Shown: positions 53,495 through 64,000 of the stretch, in pieces | Numbering within the stretch: position 1 is the stretch's first letter | How the letters are laid out: each line of letters opens with the position of its first letter | Source of the DNA: Enchytraeus crypticus | Lineage: Eukaryota > Annelida > Clitellata > Enchytraeida > Enchytraeidae | DNA length: 64,000 nt | NCBI GenBank assembly: GCA_905160935.1 | Contig: CAJHZI010000689.1 | Coordinates: 706,001-770,000 of the forward strand | Reading direction: 5' to 3' | The notes under the pieces: generated by a model | Told to the model about the DNA's origin: nothing | The model's database searches: none | Seen by the model: the letters and a program-made list of their open reading frames with translations, nothing else | Position numbers and translations under genes: made by a program

Positions 53495-54151
53495 GATAAA
53501 GGTTAATCGAAAAAAATAGATAAAACTGAATAGATGTAATTATAAAATACTGAGCCACATTTAACTATATTCCCATAAGGCCTAGCAAAATTTAATCTGG
53601 AGTAGACTAAAGTAAAATTAGCTGATATGATACCATCTGTAGTAAATTATCATAATTTCATCTACAATAAAATTATCATGATTCCATCTATAGTATGTAG
53701 CAATTTCAATCTGCGTACACACATTGGTATGAGTCATTGGTCAAACAGCATTCAACAGCTGACTTACAGCCTTAGAAAAATTGTAATTAGACATTTTGAC
53801 TCTTGTTGATTGCGAATTGCTATATTTTTTATATCAAAATAATACTAATAATTCTTCAAATATCTGCAGAATCCATGCAGATATTTTATATCTCAATTTT
53901 ATGTTATACATGTATATGTAATTTTGTACAATAATATTATACATGCAATTAACTCTAACGAAAGCTAAACTCAATCATTTTATTGTTTGATATTTGGCTG
54001 AAGTAAATGAAGTGCAAGTGGATTTAACGTAAAAATGTTTTAGTTAATTTACTGCATTATAATATTAATTCTTATGGTTAATTATTATTCTTATGGCTAT
54101 ATTTTATACAATTTTTTCGAATTTAGTGCGAACAATAATTCCTTAGGAATA

Positions 54152-54292
54152 GATCGTTGGACTGATTTTCTGGATTTTGGAATTTGCACGTTTTTCGGAC
54201 CTTATTTTTGCTCATCGGCTTGAATGTGACTCAACAGTGCTCGATGTTGTCATTGATGACAGCAGCAGTTTAATTGTTGCCTTATTATATTA
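54152..54292 (+). repeat. Family F interspersed repeat
   Basis: GACTGATTTTCTGGATTTTG GAATTTGCACG … GCTCGATGTTGTCATTGATG ACAGCAGCAGTTTAATTG. A tail-only piece is at 6187-6243. Confidence 0.7.
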
Positions 54293-57094
54293 TCTTCCAA
54301 TTGGGCCTATACGATGCTAGTGAAATAATAACAAAAAATATTTAGATATTATCATGTAGCTAATTAATTTTATATGGCTAATTGATAGATAATTTCACGC
54401 ATGTAACAAACTAACTGAATATTGCACCAGGTCCACGATATATGTCTTTTAATTTAGACTATATAAGATTAGAAATTGTAACATACAGATGCGTCAATCC
54501 ATAATTAATGTAACTAACTCCACACATTAGAATAATGTGTTTATACATGTATAGTTCCATTATTCTATTTCTGGAGGCAGTAGGCATTTTATTATCAAAT
54601 TCACTACAAATAAGCCTACAGTTTTCTACATACACACAATTTTATACATTAAAAGTAACTTTTTATTAAACAAAGTCTGAAAATAAGAAAGTAAATATAT
54701 TCAAACTCTATGTGAATGCAAAGCTCCTCTCTAAATTCGACATCAATTTTATTATATTATCATTATGTTATTATATTATTATATTATTATTATCATATCG
54801 CTATTATTATTATTTATCTTATTTTAATTTAAATAGATATTCACAGACCGGGTCGCAAAAGAGCGCTTCAAGTTGTTTGCTAAAATACAAAAACATATTT
54901 CACATATGAGCCTACTTAATTAATATCAAAAAGTATAGCGACGCTATTTTTTAATTTTATTCAAATTAAGTAAGTATAATGTCTATGCCAACAGATTATC
55001 TACTTTAAATATTAATATTTTATTTTATTTATTTCAAATTTCTTGCAGTACCAGTCAGTAGTACTGTTTAATAACTTGCAGTACTATTTAGCATTACTAC
55101 TATATTACACGTAGTAGATTCTCTAGTTACTGCACAATAACATTAGGCCTAGTCGTTTGATACTTCGCTATTTTCTACTACTGTATTTATCGTTAATTAA
55201 ATTATAAGCTTTACAGTTTTTATTATTAGCAATCTACTTAATTACAGCTGTCGGACTGTAGTATTACTATTATCGTGATAGCATCTAACACTTTGAAGAT
55301 GTTGACGGTAACTTAGAACGACAAGAATTGTAGGCCTACGCTTATTTACTCCAGCTAACAAGCATTCCAGCTACACAATGCAAAAAGTATGCTACACAAG
55401 CATACTATAGAAGCATATACAATAGAAGCATTCCTAACCTGAATCTAGTCCATAGCAGATAGAAAGCTGACGATATGTATTTATCTAGAGTGTAGTGCAA
55501 ATATTGCATTGACATCATTTGATATCAACAGTAAATATTTAGGGTTTGCTTCTGAGTTAGCTTCATAATTTTAGGGTAGGTAAGATTTTGGAAATTCGTA
55601 AAACCAGCGAAAAATTATGGAAATATCTTTTTTTAATTTATTAAAAATGAACTAGTGCATTTTGTTGACCATACTAGTTGAGAAACAAAATTATCTAACA
55701 CTTGGTTTAGCAAATTTACGTTTAAAATAATGTCCACCTGTTTTTTTCTTCAATTTACTTGTCTTCAATGCAGCAATCATAAAATAAAAATAAAAACCTA
55801 AAACAAGAACAGCCATTGCAAAACAATCAATGAATTTACTAAATTTAAGCTAAATGTGGCAAATTTGCAGTACACTCTCAAATTGTGCTAGCGCCCGACA
55901 GACACATAAACCCATCATATGTCAACGCTTTTCTGTGAAGAAGAGCTCTACCGGTTCGGTTTACACAAAACAGACTTATGGCATAATCAACCAGTTGAAA
56001 CAATATGCCATCAAAGAAATTCATTCACAGTTTTAAAGAAAATACTCTTCTATAAAGAGAGACTTTAGAAAAGCATCTGCCTTCCTAACGTCTCTCAAAT
56101 GATCCTAATGATCTTAGAATTTGTAAAACATATTCGTTAAACTCGATTCAATGCATCAGTTTCAAAAATGCACTATTGATTAATTTGAATTTTTCTTAAA
56201 CTTTCTTATATCTATCAATTTCTAAAATATTCATTTTCTTGGTTCAAATTATAGCGCAATTTTTCTTAAGTTTTCTCTTAACGGGTTCACTGTAGATGAC
56301 CTGTAAATTTTTATTTATTACGTAAACGTTATGTTGCTCATTCGAATATCTTCAAATAACGGCACATTATTCTCAATGAATTTAATTTTTTTCTAAAAAT
56401 ATGACTTCGATATAACTAAAACTAAACTAAGTTTAGCATTAGAAATACTCGTCCTGGAACAATAAGGGGCGCTTTCTCTACTCACAGTTTTGGCTAAAAA
56501 GTTTAAATATTAAAGTTTACAATGTGCAAGTGTACAATGCATAAGTGTATAATGTGTTATATAGTGCACACTAAAGTGTGTCGGATTTCGTTAGATTAAA
56601 CTAGAGAAAATTTCAAACCGAGCACAATATTTCAGGTAGAAAACGAAACATGCCAAATAAAAATCACAAAGTAACGAAACAGATTACATTCTCCCGATAC
56701 ACCAAGTAATCTAACTTCAGTCTAACAGCGATCTAGCTCCTTCCTTTCAGTCGGTAATTTATAATCATAAAACAGCGGTAAGAACAATGTTAGTGCTGGA
56801 CTCGAGCACAGCTAAGCTCTTTCCTATAGTACATTATCTTACTGTAAGAAACACATTTCATCTCTGTTACTGAAGAATAATGAAAACGAAATTAAAATAT
56901 GCCAGGAGTCTAGGAATATATCGGCTGTGATGAACAAGGAAAATAGTATATCCATAATAATAATAATAATAATAATAACACGTGCATTGGATTAATGTAG
57001 AATTGGATAATACATACGCATTTGTAACTATAAAGATTGTAATGTTAGCTTAACTTGATAAATATATTGGAAGCTTAATTGCTTATATTAGCGT
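54293..57094. other. 5' flank or first intron: nothing recognised
   Basis: About 2.8 kb of AT-rich DNA with short low-complexity runs. No exon, RNA gene or repeat-family member that I can support. Confidence 0.5.
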
Positions 57095-57258
57095 CATTCC
57101 CTTAGGCAGAAAGGAAGGAATTAGAGGTAGAGGCAGGCCGAGATTAGGAATGTAAGATGATTTAAAGATTCACTCATACGTAGCCAGAAATAAGAAAGTG
57201 GAAGTCAGAGAAGAGTAGAGGCATTATACGCCATAGACCTGTCCGTAGATAGTGCACT

Positions 57259-57291
<33 letters not shown>

Positions 57292-57292
57292 G
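57095..57292 (+). pseudogene. LINE family L: 3' end with (GA)n tail
   Basis: AGAGGCAGGCCGAGATTAGG … TGATTTAAAGATTCACTCAT … GTGCACTGAGAGAGAGAAAG. Encodes a remnant of the RGRPRLG segment. It ends in a ~40-base (GA)n tract. Confidence 0.7.
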
Positions 57293-58233
57293 GTCATTCC
57301 AAATTCTAGTTTTAATCAAATCTTTAACTGCACTTTTAGATAAACTACGAATATTTAGTCAATTTGCATAAGAGGTTTTGCTTTGCTTCAATATATTTAC
57401 GTTTTAAAACAAGTCAAAATCTGCATTTAACGTTCATATTGATAAAGCTTTTTGACGAAATTAATTTCTTGAAGGTAAAGTTTCCTCTATTCAGCTTCCA
57501 AGTAAACTTAGTTTAGGAATTTGTGCATAGACCGGCCATTTACATTGAAAAGTGCTAGTGAAAGAGTAAGATATCTAGATATCTTCTCTAACTCATTCAG
57601 TTGAAATTGCACAATACATGCAATCGAAAGTTCAAAGTATCCAACTTATTGTAAATGTCTCAATTTTACTATCAATTCTTATAAAACTTATGTTTCTCTA
57701 ACCTTCAGATTTTCAGGATAATTACGCAAACTGAATGTCAAGAAAAGAACAACAATTTAGAATGATCTGAGGACTAAACTCTATGCTCTGTCATCTAAAG
57801 TATCCAAAAATTTGGCAAAGAATTTCTTTTTGCAAGAATGGACCACACAGCTGTTTAGAACATTGCGTAGAGATCTAAAGAGTAAAAATGCGGAGTTTGA
57901 AGTTTTATCTTACAATGAGGTTAAAAAAGACCAAGCAGTGGATCTACTAAGAATTAGTCGTAATAAAAACTCAATTGATGTAAACAAAAATCTCTTTATC
58001 AATCAGTTAATACATAATACAAGAAAGCTATCAATTAACTCATAAATTAACTAATTAACCTTAATTTTCTCAATCGATCAATCATCGAGACTAATTTTAA
58101 AGTCCTGTTCCTCAGAGCACATGTGCATAATTTGCAATATCTCAGCTCTGAGATATTGATAACAATATCGCAGACGATTAAAATAGAAAAGTTGTTTGTT
58201 CTCGTTAAAATCACGCATGGAATATGTGAAAAT
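57293..58233. other. 5' flank: one unexplained open frame
   Basis: A plus-strand open frame at 57812-58045 (AKNFFLQEWTTQLFRTLRRD, then VKKDQAVDLLRISRNKN) looks protein-like but matches nothing I recognise. It may be a transposon remnant. Confidence 0.35.
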
Positions 58234-58312
58234 TGTGGGACGTCACTGACAGCACCTTTGTGACGTCACTGACAGAACCTTTGTGACGTCACTGACAGTG
58301 CCTTTATGTGAT
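58234..58312. repeat. 25-bp triplicate carrying CRE-like palindromes
   Basis: Three copies of GACGTCACTGACAG--CCTTTGT. Copies two and three contain the perfect palindrome TGACGTCA, a CREB/ATF-type site. Regulatory function is only a possibility. Confidence 0.7.
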
Positions 58313-58464
58313 TTATTTTAGAAGAATTTACATCATTGATTGAATGACTAATAGGAAAATTAATGTAACTAATGTTGACTGACAGTGTCAGCAGAATAGG
58401 TCAAGGAGAAGTACCTTGGAGATACTAAAATAGATGTTAAACTTATCTTCTGGTATTTCCTTCT

Positions 58465-59293
58465 AATTGTACTTCCGGCTCTGTTATTATAAATTCTGAG
58501 CTTCGACAATATCGCTATTTAAGTTTCTGCGGATCAGTCTGTGCGGGGTTCAAATCATGTGTTCCCCTAAACTGCTATACACACTAGGAATGAAACGTCA
58601 GTTATTTATTTTGGCTTTTCATAATTTGAAGAATGACGGTAGATTTATTAATATCTGCGTTATATCTGCTTTCTGCGCGGTAAAAAGCCAATGATTTATT
58701 GTTAACCGTAGAGAGGTAGTAAATGTTAAGAACTATATCCGATACAATAACCAATTGTGTAACTAAATTAATAAATTTGTTTATTTAGAGAATTCGTTAA
58801 TCCAAGTAGATTTTTCACTTCTACAAGAGCTTAATGTCGACAGACGACCCAGCAGGCAGGCTATAGGACACTCCTCAACGATACGTTTCATAGTTTGAGA
58901 TTGACCGCAGTCATAAAGTGGTGAATCACGAATACCCCAGCGAAACTCACTTTTTAAGAATCTAGCATGACCCCTACTGAAACCATTCAGTTGGCACCAA
59001 CATCCTCTACGAAGATTCATTCCTATAATCGCTTGAGACGGTTCCTAAATCAGATGTTGGTTTCTTACATCAGCAGCTGACCACGCTAATCTCCACTGAC
59101 GTTAGAGTGGCCAAATGAATGAAAAATAGTAATAAAAAAGTCAAAAATAACGCCGTTTTATTCCTAGTGTGTACAGCAGTTTAGGGGCACATATGATTTG
59201 AACCCTGCACAGACAGATCCGTATTTCAGAAACTTAAATAGCGATATTGTCGAAGCTCAGTATTTATAATAGCAGAGCCGGTAGTACAAAAAT
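58465..59293. repeat. Inverted repeat: two SINE-B-like units flanking a LINE remnant
   Basis: Arms 58465-58619 (+) and 59137-59293 (-) match over about 150 bases (for example CTTCGACAATATCGCTATTT and GGGTTCAAATCAT-TG). The ~517-base spacer holds a decayed LINE carboxy-terminal fragment. The outer edge of the right arm is 23 bases from the donor of the candidate exon at 59317. Confidence 0.8.
58785..59110 (-). pseudogene. Non-LTR retrotransposon fragment (zinc-knuckle end of reverse transcriptase)
   Basis: Frame reads WRLAWSAADVRNQHLI, a stop, then FRWGIRDSPLYDCGQSQTMK followed by RIVEECP. The 'CG--QTM-HIV-ECP' motif is typical of the carboxy-terminal zinc-binding end of jockey/CR1-like LINE polymerases. 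Truncated on both sides and contains stops. Confidence 0.7.
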
Positions 59294-59316
59294 TATAACA
59301 GTAATACGAACTCTAC

Positions 59317-59635
59317 CGTTGGGATATAGCAAGACTACCTCTACGCCAGGCGGACCGTGCGGTGCCGTGGAGAGATTTCTACATCTCTTGAACTGCACCG
59401 GTTTTCTCATTGAGATTCTCCCGCCCTCTCGCGAGTGACGTCTGAACACTGTCAACATTCGAGGTCGGGATGTGTAGTGCAGCTCGTAGTTGTCGAAGGA
59501 GTCACTACTCGACAGTCTCTGAGAGAGATAAGACTTCGACCAAGGTAGATATTGAGAAATATCTGCCGACGTGTCGGTATTCTCCCCTGATTCCATCCCA
59601 GTTTCTGGATTATTATTCTGGACTGCTAATGCCAT
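59317..59635 (-). CDS. Candidate 5' coding exon (isoform start or separate gene)
   Basis: ATG at 59635 opens 106 codons up to a plausible donor CCCAACG|gtagag (phase 1). The protein begins MALAVQNNNPETGMESGENT, contains YLSQRLSSSDSFDNYELHYT and a basic FRRHSREGG stretch, and has no recognised domain. G+C content and codon use look more gene-like than the flanks. It could be a distal alternative first exon of the spectraplakin, but exon 2 starts in phase 0, so an intermediate exon would be needed. It could instead belong to another gene or be non-coding. Confidence 0.35.
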
Positions 59636-60069
59636 TTATATTCTTCTCGTTCACAAATTGCAAACTTTGGTTTTTTCAGCCAGTCAACTAGTTTCAATCT
59701 TGTCGGAGCATGCAGTCTATTACATTTAGTCATATTTCTTTAGGCACATGTTTAATCCTGATATTTCATGAAATGATTTAGAGTAAAAAGAGGCTTTTGC
59801 TACCTGTCATAACTAATGGAAATATACATAATCTAAAATTGACGGACACTGTTTGTATATATTATATTGCACTACTAGGCACGTAGTTGTCGAAATCTGT
59901 AAAAACAAATTGTAAAAGTGTTTGGCATAATTATAGGCTAATTTATCATCATTATCTTCTTCTTCTCCGAATCCCAGTTTAGTTTTAATTAATTCGTCAA
60001 AGGTGTGCACCCCAAGTGCACACCTGTGACGAATTCTGAAGGAGCTACAGCATTCGTTTAACTCGGATC
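59636..60069. other. 5' flank with small hairpin
   Basis: Contains AGGTGTGCAC-CCCAA-GTGCACACCT, a perfect 10-base inverted repeat near 60000-60025, inside a minus-strand open frame (RCALGVHTFDELIKTKLGFG) of unknown nature. TGACGAATTCTGAAGGAGCT ACA recurs at about 61460, so this is probably repeat DNA. Confidence 0.45.
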
Positions 60070-60222
60070 GGGCCGATAAATTTCGTAACAATTTCTGGAG
60101 CTTAGGCTTTTACCAACCAATGCCCTTTCTGAAGTTGGTTTGGATCTTAGTACTTTTTCGCCCTTTACGACACGTGCAGTACCCTATTGGTCTATTCTTT
60201 AGCAATCCGAATACAACACTGG
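60070..60222 (-). repeat. Family D short retroposon, 5' half
   Basis: Reverse complement reads GTGTTGTATTCGGATTGCTA … CTAAGATCCAAACCAACTTC … AAAGGGCATTGGTTGG, as in the other family D copies. Confidence 0.6.
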
Positions 60223-60514
60223 TAAATTTAGCATATTATTCAATTTTGTGAAAATTTAATGCAAAACATCATAGAAGTGAAGGATCAATTTCTGTGCCAC
60301 AAATTTTACTCAAGAGATGGCGGAAATTGAAAGAGAATATAAACTATGAAGGAGATTGTAAATCATTTCATTCACCAGATGACGCAATTATGAAAATTTA
60401 AAATAGAAAAGAATAGCCGCAACGCTGAGATATATATTTGAATTATAAATATACACTTAAATTAGTAAAATCTTTTAAAAGGTTAACATTAGCTGAAATT
60501 TCTCTCTCCCATTC

Positions 60515-60595
60515 TCTAATTTGCTCTCTCTCTCTCTCTCGCTCTCTCTCTATCTCTGTCTGTCTGTCTGTCTCTCTCTCCTTCTCTCTCTTTAT
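60515..60595. repeat. (TC)n/(TCTG)n microsatellite
   Basis: CTCTCTCTCTCGCTCTCTCT then TCTGTCTGTCTG. The small plus-strand open frame over it is an artefact. A similar (TC)n is at 1605-1650. Confidence 0.95.
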
Positions 60596-60664
60596 CTATG
60601 TAAGTGTATTATCTATTTTTTGTGAAGGTAGGTCCTTGAAATAAATATGTAAAGCCGAAAGTTA

Positions 60665-60795
60665 ACTTCAGATTCATCTCTCGAAAGCGATATCAGTGAC
60701 GGGATAGCCCGTACGTATTTGAACGCATACTTACTGATCCGCGGTCGGATATCTAACCGACATCGCCACTTCAGCTATTGTTATAGGCAGCCCTA
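60665..60795 (-). mobile_element. tRNA-derived SINE B
   Basis: Reverse complement reads AAGTGGCGATGTCGGTTAGA … CGGATCAGTAAGTATGCGTT … ATCGCTTTCGAGAGATGA, the same order as the 46355 copy. Confidence 0.7.
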
Positions 60796-61914
60796 TAACA
60801 TTGGCTGAAGCCAGTGGCGTGTTAGTGGAGTGTTATAGGCTCCACTGATGTCTGGCTTCTGTTTTCAGCTTCATGCAATCTATGAAAGGGCTATACAACC
60901 AACTAACATAACTAATTTCGGATTTCCTCTAATTCTATGCCCTTCATTTCATTGTTATTTTAACAAAAATTAATTAATTTAATTAGTCTAATCAATCAAA
61001 CTGCACGTCCAAAAATTTATAATAATGCTGACAGTGTAATTTAACTTTCAGTAAGAAGCACACATACAGGCTGCTGAATTCCAAAAGCTACCAAGATGTC
61101 ATACCTTAAAGAATATTCTCTCTCATTATTCACTGCCTAGCGCCAGGTCCTTGAAAGATAGGCCTATCTCTTTCAGACAATTATATCCTCAGCCTTCCTT
61201 TTCACCTCTATATGCCATTTTTTACAAATCATTTAACATTCTATGCCTCGGTCAGCATTTAACTCATTTTCTTTGAATGGGAAAGAAAATTTAGAAATTT
61301 GAAAATAGTAGGCCTACTTCTGAGGAGGTAATTTCCTTTTGCTTTTTTTAAACTTTTACGTAACTGCCCAGTTTACGTCTTCATTGTACTTTTTCGACCA
61401 GCGCATTACTTAATATGTTCATTTTTCCAGTAAACAATGGGGCTTCAAGTCCACAACTTTGACGAATGCTGAAGGAGCTACACAAACCTGCACAGTCTAC
61501 TCCATGCATGGACTAGAATAGACCTGAGTGACTAACCTGAAGTTATATAGTATTTTACATAAACATAAGTTGAAGGATGTTCCACAGGTGTTGCCATTGA
61601 TCAGGCCAAACAAACAGACTCTGTCGAATTCCACCACACGATAACGGCACGCTTTAAAAAGTATATCTCAAACAATAATTGTCTTAGAACAAATGGTAGG
61701 TTCGAGGGGCATATGTTAATCCTAATTACTTAATAGGGTCATATATATGCAGCATTACTGGTGGATTTCTTAATTTAAGCTTCCGGTTAAGCTGATTTCT
61801 TCATATAACCTTGACTCAATTACCGCATCTATAAACAAAGCTACTATCCACTAAAAGGGTAGCTAATGGTTTCTGGCTTGGATTTCAAGTGGTCTACATT
61901 TGTAAATAACGTGC
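60796..61914. other. 5' flank: mostly featureless
   Basis: Only the short ACGAATGCTGAAGGAGCTAC A segment (shared with 60030) stands out. Confidence 0.45.
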
Positions 61915-62012
61915 AAGTAGACCAATAGTAAATTGCGCGTGTCGTAAGAGGCGACTAAACAATAACGAAGGAGTACAACATAAAATCATCTTAGAAGCCA
62001 TAGTAATAATAC
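61915..62012 (+). repeat. Family C/D-related fragment
   Basis: GCGCGTGTCGTAAGAGGCGA followed by ATCTTAGAAGCCATAG, the shared core of families C and D. Confidence 0.5.
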
Positions 62013-62205
62013 TAATAATAATAATAATAATAAAATAAAAAAGGTTTAAAGTCCGTTTCCTCATCCAGGGTTGATGTTAAGGACGTCCCCAACAGCACAC
62101 ATCACTACAAATCAATTCACCCAGACTAATCTGCAAAATAATGTGCTGAGGAGAAGTAAGGTCCTAAAGCGAAAGCCAGTCCGGTGATAAAAGTGGTCAA
62201 GGTAT
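62003..62205 (+). repeat. Family E interspersed repeat with (TAA)n
   Basis: AAAGTCCGTTTCCTCATCCA … GGACGTCCCCAACAGCACAC … AATGTGCTGAGGAGAAGTAA, then further family-shared sequence AAAGCGAAAGCCAGTCCGGT also seen in the 33100 copy. Confidence 0.75.
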
Positions 62206-62339
62206 GTTGATTATGTCTATGATTTGAAAAGGTAAGTCTTAAGCTTGCTATAGAATGTTGAAAGAGAAAAACAGGGGCGAAGATTAGCAGGTAAAGAGTT
62301 CCAGATTGTGGAACTCTTCATCAAAAATAACACGACAGA

Positions 62340-63110
62340 GCACGACTTCTATCTGTGTCAACCAAAACAAGCAGCGACTTATATTTGCTTCTTGTGCGCT
62401 TTTCTTGGACAATGAGGCAACTCGAGTGGCTGTTAGCTACCGTTTAGGGGCGAAAACTTGCGAACCTAATATTTGCCCCTGCGGTCATGAAGTCGATGCT
62501 TTGGGTCTCCATGGTCTCTCCTGCAAACGCAACTCAGGTCGAATGTCTAGCCATCACAATTAAAACGACATACTATGGCGAGCACTTTTGCGTGCAGGCA
62601 TCCCTTCCTCGAAGGAACAAAGTGGGTTGTCTAGGTCAGATGGTAAGCGCCCGGATGGCTTAACCTTAGTGCCTTGGTGCAATGGTAAATTTGGATTTGC
62701 CGTATGAGATGTCACGGTCATTGACACTATGGCAAATTCCTATCTGAATACAACTTCAATCACTGTCGGTGGAGCTGATGAACTTGCCGCCTCTAAGAAA
62801 ATGAATAAATACCGCAATCTGTCCTTAGGTGGCAATTGAAACCATGGGCCCCATGAATCCCGATGGAGTAGACATCATTAATGGCTTAGGAAGGCTACTT
62901 GCAGAGCGAACCGGCGATAGGCGATAGACCTCTTTTCTTTGGCATAGGCTTTCCATGACTTTGCAAAGATTTAATGCAGTCTGCTTCAGTAATTCTTTTA
63001 AACAGCTAGATGGCCTCCAGTAGCCGGGCGGCGATTCAGCATGTATAGCTCGAATCGAATCGTTATTATCAAACCTCGGGCTCTTTACAGCCGGGATAAA
63101 TAATTAAAAT
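62340..63110 (+). pseudogene. Non-LTR retrotransposon 3' end, decayed
   Basis: Frame segments LDNEATRVAVSYRLGAKTCE, then CPCGHEVDALGLHGLSCKRN, and downstream in shifted frames [20 protein letters not shown], then PDGLTLVPW and VIDTMANSYL. These in order match the carboxy-terminal region of a LINE type common in aquatic invertebrates. Broken by frameshifts and stops. It ends with CCGGGATAAATAATTAAAAT and an A-rich tail. Confidence 0.75.
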
Positions 63111-64000
63111 TAAAAAATAATAGGAAGAAGAATAATAATAACAATTGCACTCACTATAGTTAAACGATCAACCCTGTTGTTAATACAACATGTTTAAAAC
63201 GTTAGGTAGTGTAGTTCATTTTCAGTGTAACATATAAATGTATAATGTCCGAGATTTGACTCTCAGATCAGCGTGACCTGGAATTTATTACTTGTATGAA
63301 AGTATTGAAAGTAGTTGAATCTAGTGTTTTAAATACTTGATAAAATCTATATTTTTAATACTCTAGTAGCCAGTAATTTGAAATACTCCAATGAGTTTAC
63401 GCTTAGTCAAAAAATTACTAAATTAAACCTTCAATTCTATACTGAAACAGTCTACTTTTATTGTGTGCTAATTACACACAATATTCGTAAGCTAAGTCAT
63501 GTCAATGCCAATATAATATCTTAGCTAAGAAAATGTAAAACATTTAACTAAAATCGGAATAATGAATAAACTAAAATACGTCCCTAGAATTGCCTTATGG
63601 AGAAGAACCTGACGTTAAATTCTTATCAATTGATTACGGTGGAATTAATTAATTAGTTAAAATGAATGAATTATCTAAACCTACTTACATTTCCAAAAGT
63701 CGTTGAATCCTAGACTAGTAGCAACATATCTACTGGGCACTAGTGCCCTTCAACAACTTTACTGTATGATTTAGAATGCCAGTGAAATGCATTAGATCTG
63801 AAGTAGAATACGTGTTTACAAATTCCTCCTGCGTTGCATTGCGCAAAGTATCGTAACATAATAATTAACAATAAAGCCAGATCTCATCTGTACCGTCATC
63901 AACAAAAGAGCGCCTGGAGGGCCCAAGTGCTTCAATTCTTCAATGTTCACGAGCTATTCAAAGCACTATATGAATGAGAGAAACTATTACTGAAAGAAAA
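63111..64000. other. 5' flank: nothing recognised
   Basis: AT-rich. A short AGAAGAACCTGACGTTAAAT at 63600 resembles the 3' end of the tRNA-derived SINEs, but no body is present. Confidence 0.45.

Noticed and set aside
52944-53519. 191-codon plus-strand open frame
   Set aside because: Antisense shadow of exon 1; no coding features of its own.
62306-62563. 85-codon plus-strand gene
   Set aside because: The motif order matches a LINE carboxy-terminal region that continues beyond the stop in other frames; it is a transposon relic.

Overview
The window is eukaryotic, AT-rich, intron-dense genomic DNA from an animal. The gene it carries is metazoan-specific, and the introns hold Tc1/mariner DNA, non-LTR (LINE) 3' ends, tRNA-derived SINEs and many microsatellites. 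I cannot fix the phylum from sequence alone; a marine or other invertebrate fits best.

Almost the whole window (72-53494, minus strand, open at the left edge) is one very large gene of the spectraplakin family (MACF1 / dystonin / short stop / VAB-10 type), a cytolinker joining actin to microtubules. I rebuilt 41 exons by hand from splice sites and reading phase. They join into one uninterrupted frame of 5,228 codons, and 32 of the 40 junctions are phase 0. Order on the minus strand: (1) a 591-codon amino-terminal exon (53494-51722) rich in Ser/Arg/Asn; (2) two exons encoding one calponin-homology domain of CH2 type (49892-48627); (3) a plakin domain of spectrin-like helices (47533-34189) with an SH3 domain split over two exons (34189-34362 and 33508-33665); (4) a 7,054-base exon (32558-25505) with a long acidic Ser-rich disordered region, a hydrophobic Gly-rich island, a basic patch and an array of plakin (plectin) repeats; (5) a spectrin-repeat rod in 22 further exons (24836-72), interrupted by a disordered hinge (15114-13324). 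The EF-hand and GAS2 ends expected of the family lie beyond coordinate 1. No CH1 domain was found, so the isoform visible here would carry half of the usual actin-binding domain.

The introns and the 53.5-64 kb flank are full of repeats: an apparently intact Tc1-like transposon (9921-11679, TA duplication, intact 337-codon transposase), a 440-bp MITE with long inverted repeats (9012-9451), a 240-bp foldback element (6271-6510), a 360-bp retroposon family with target-site duplications (3717-4076, 37981-38346 and fragments), two tRNA-derived SINE families, at least two LINE families seen as 3' ends, a 5S-rRNA-like relic, and several minisatellites. Several repeats touch splice sites: a LINE insertion has triplicated one splice donor, a 35-bp tandem repeat has multiplied another, and one acceptor sits in a palindrome.

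The 53.5-64 kb region has one possible further 5' coding exon (59317-59635) and otherwise only repeats and featureless AT-rich DNA.
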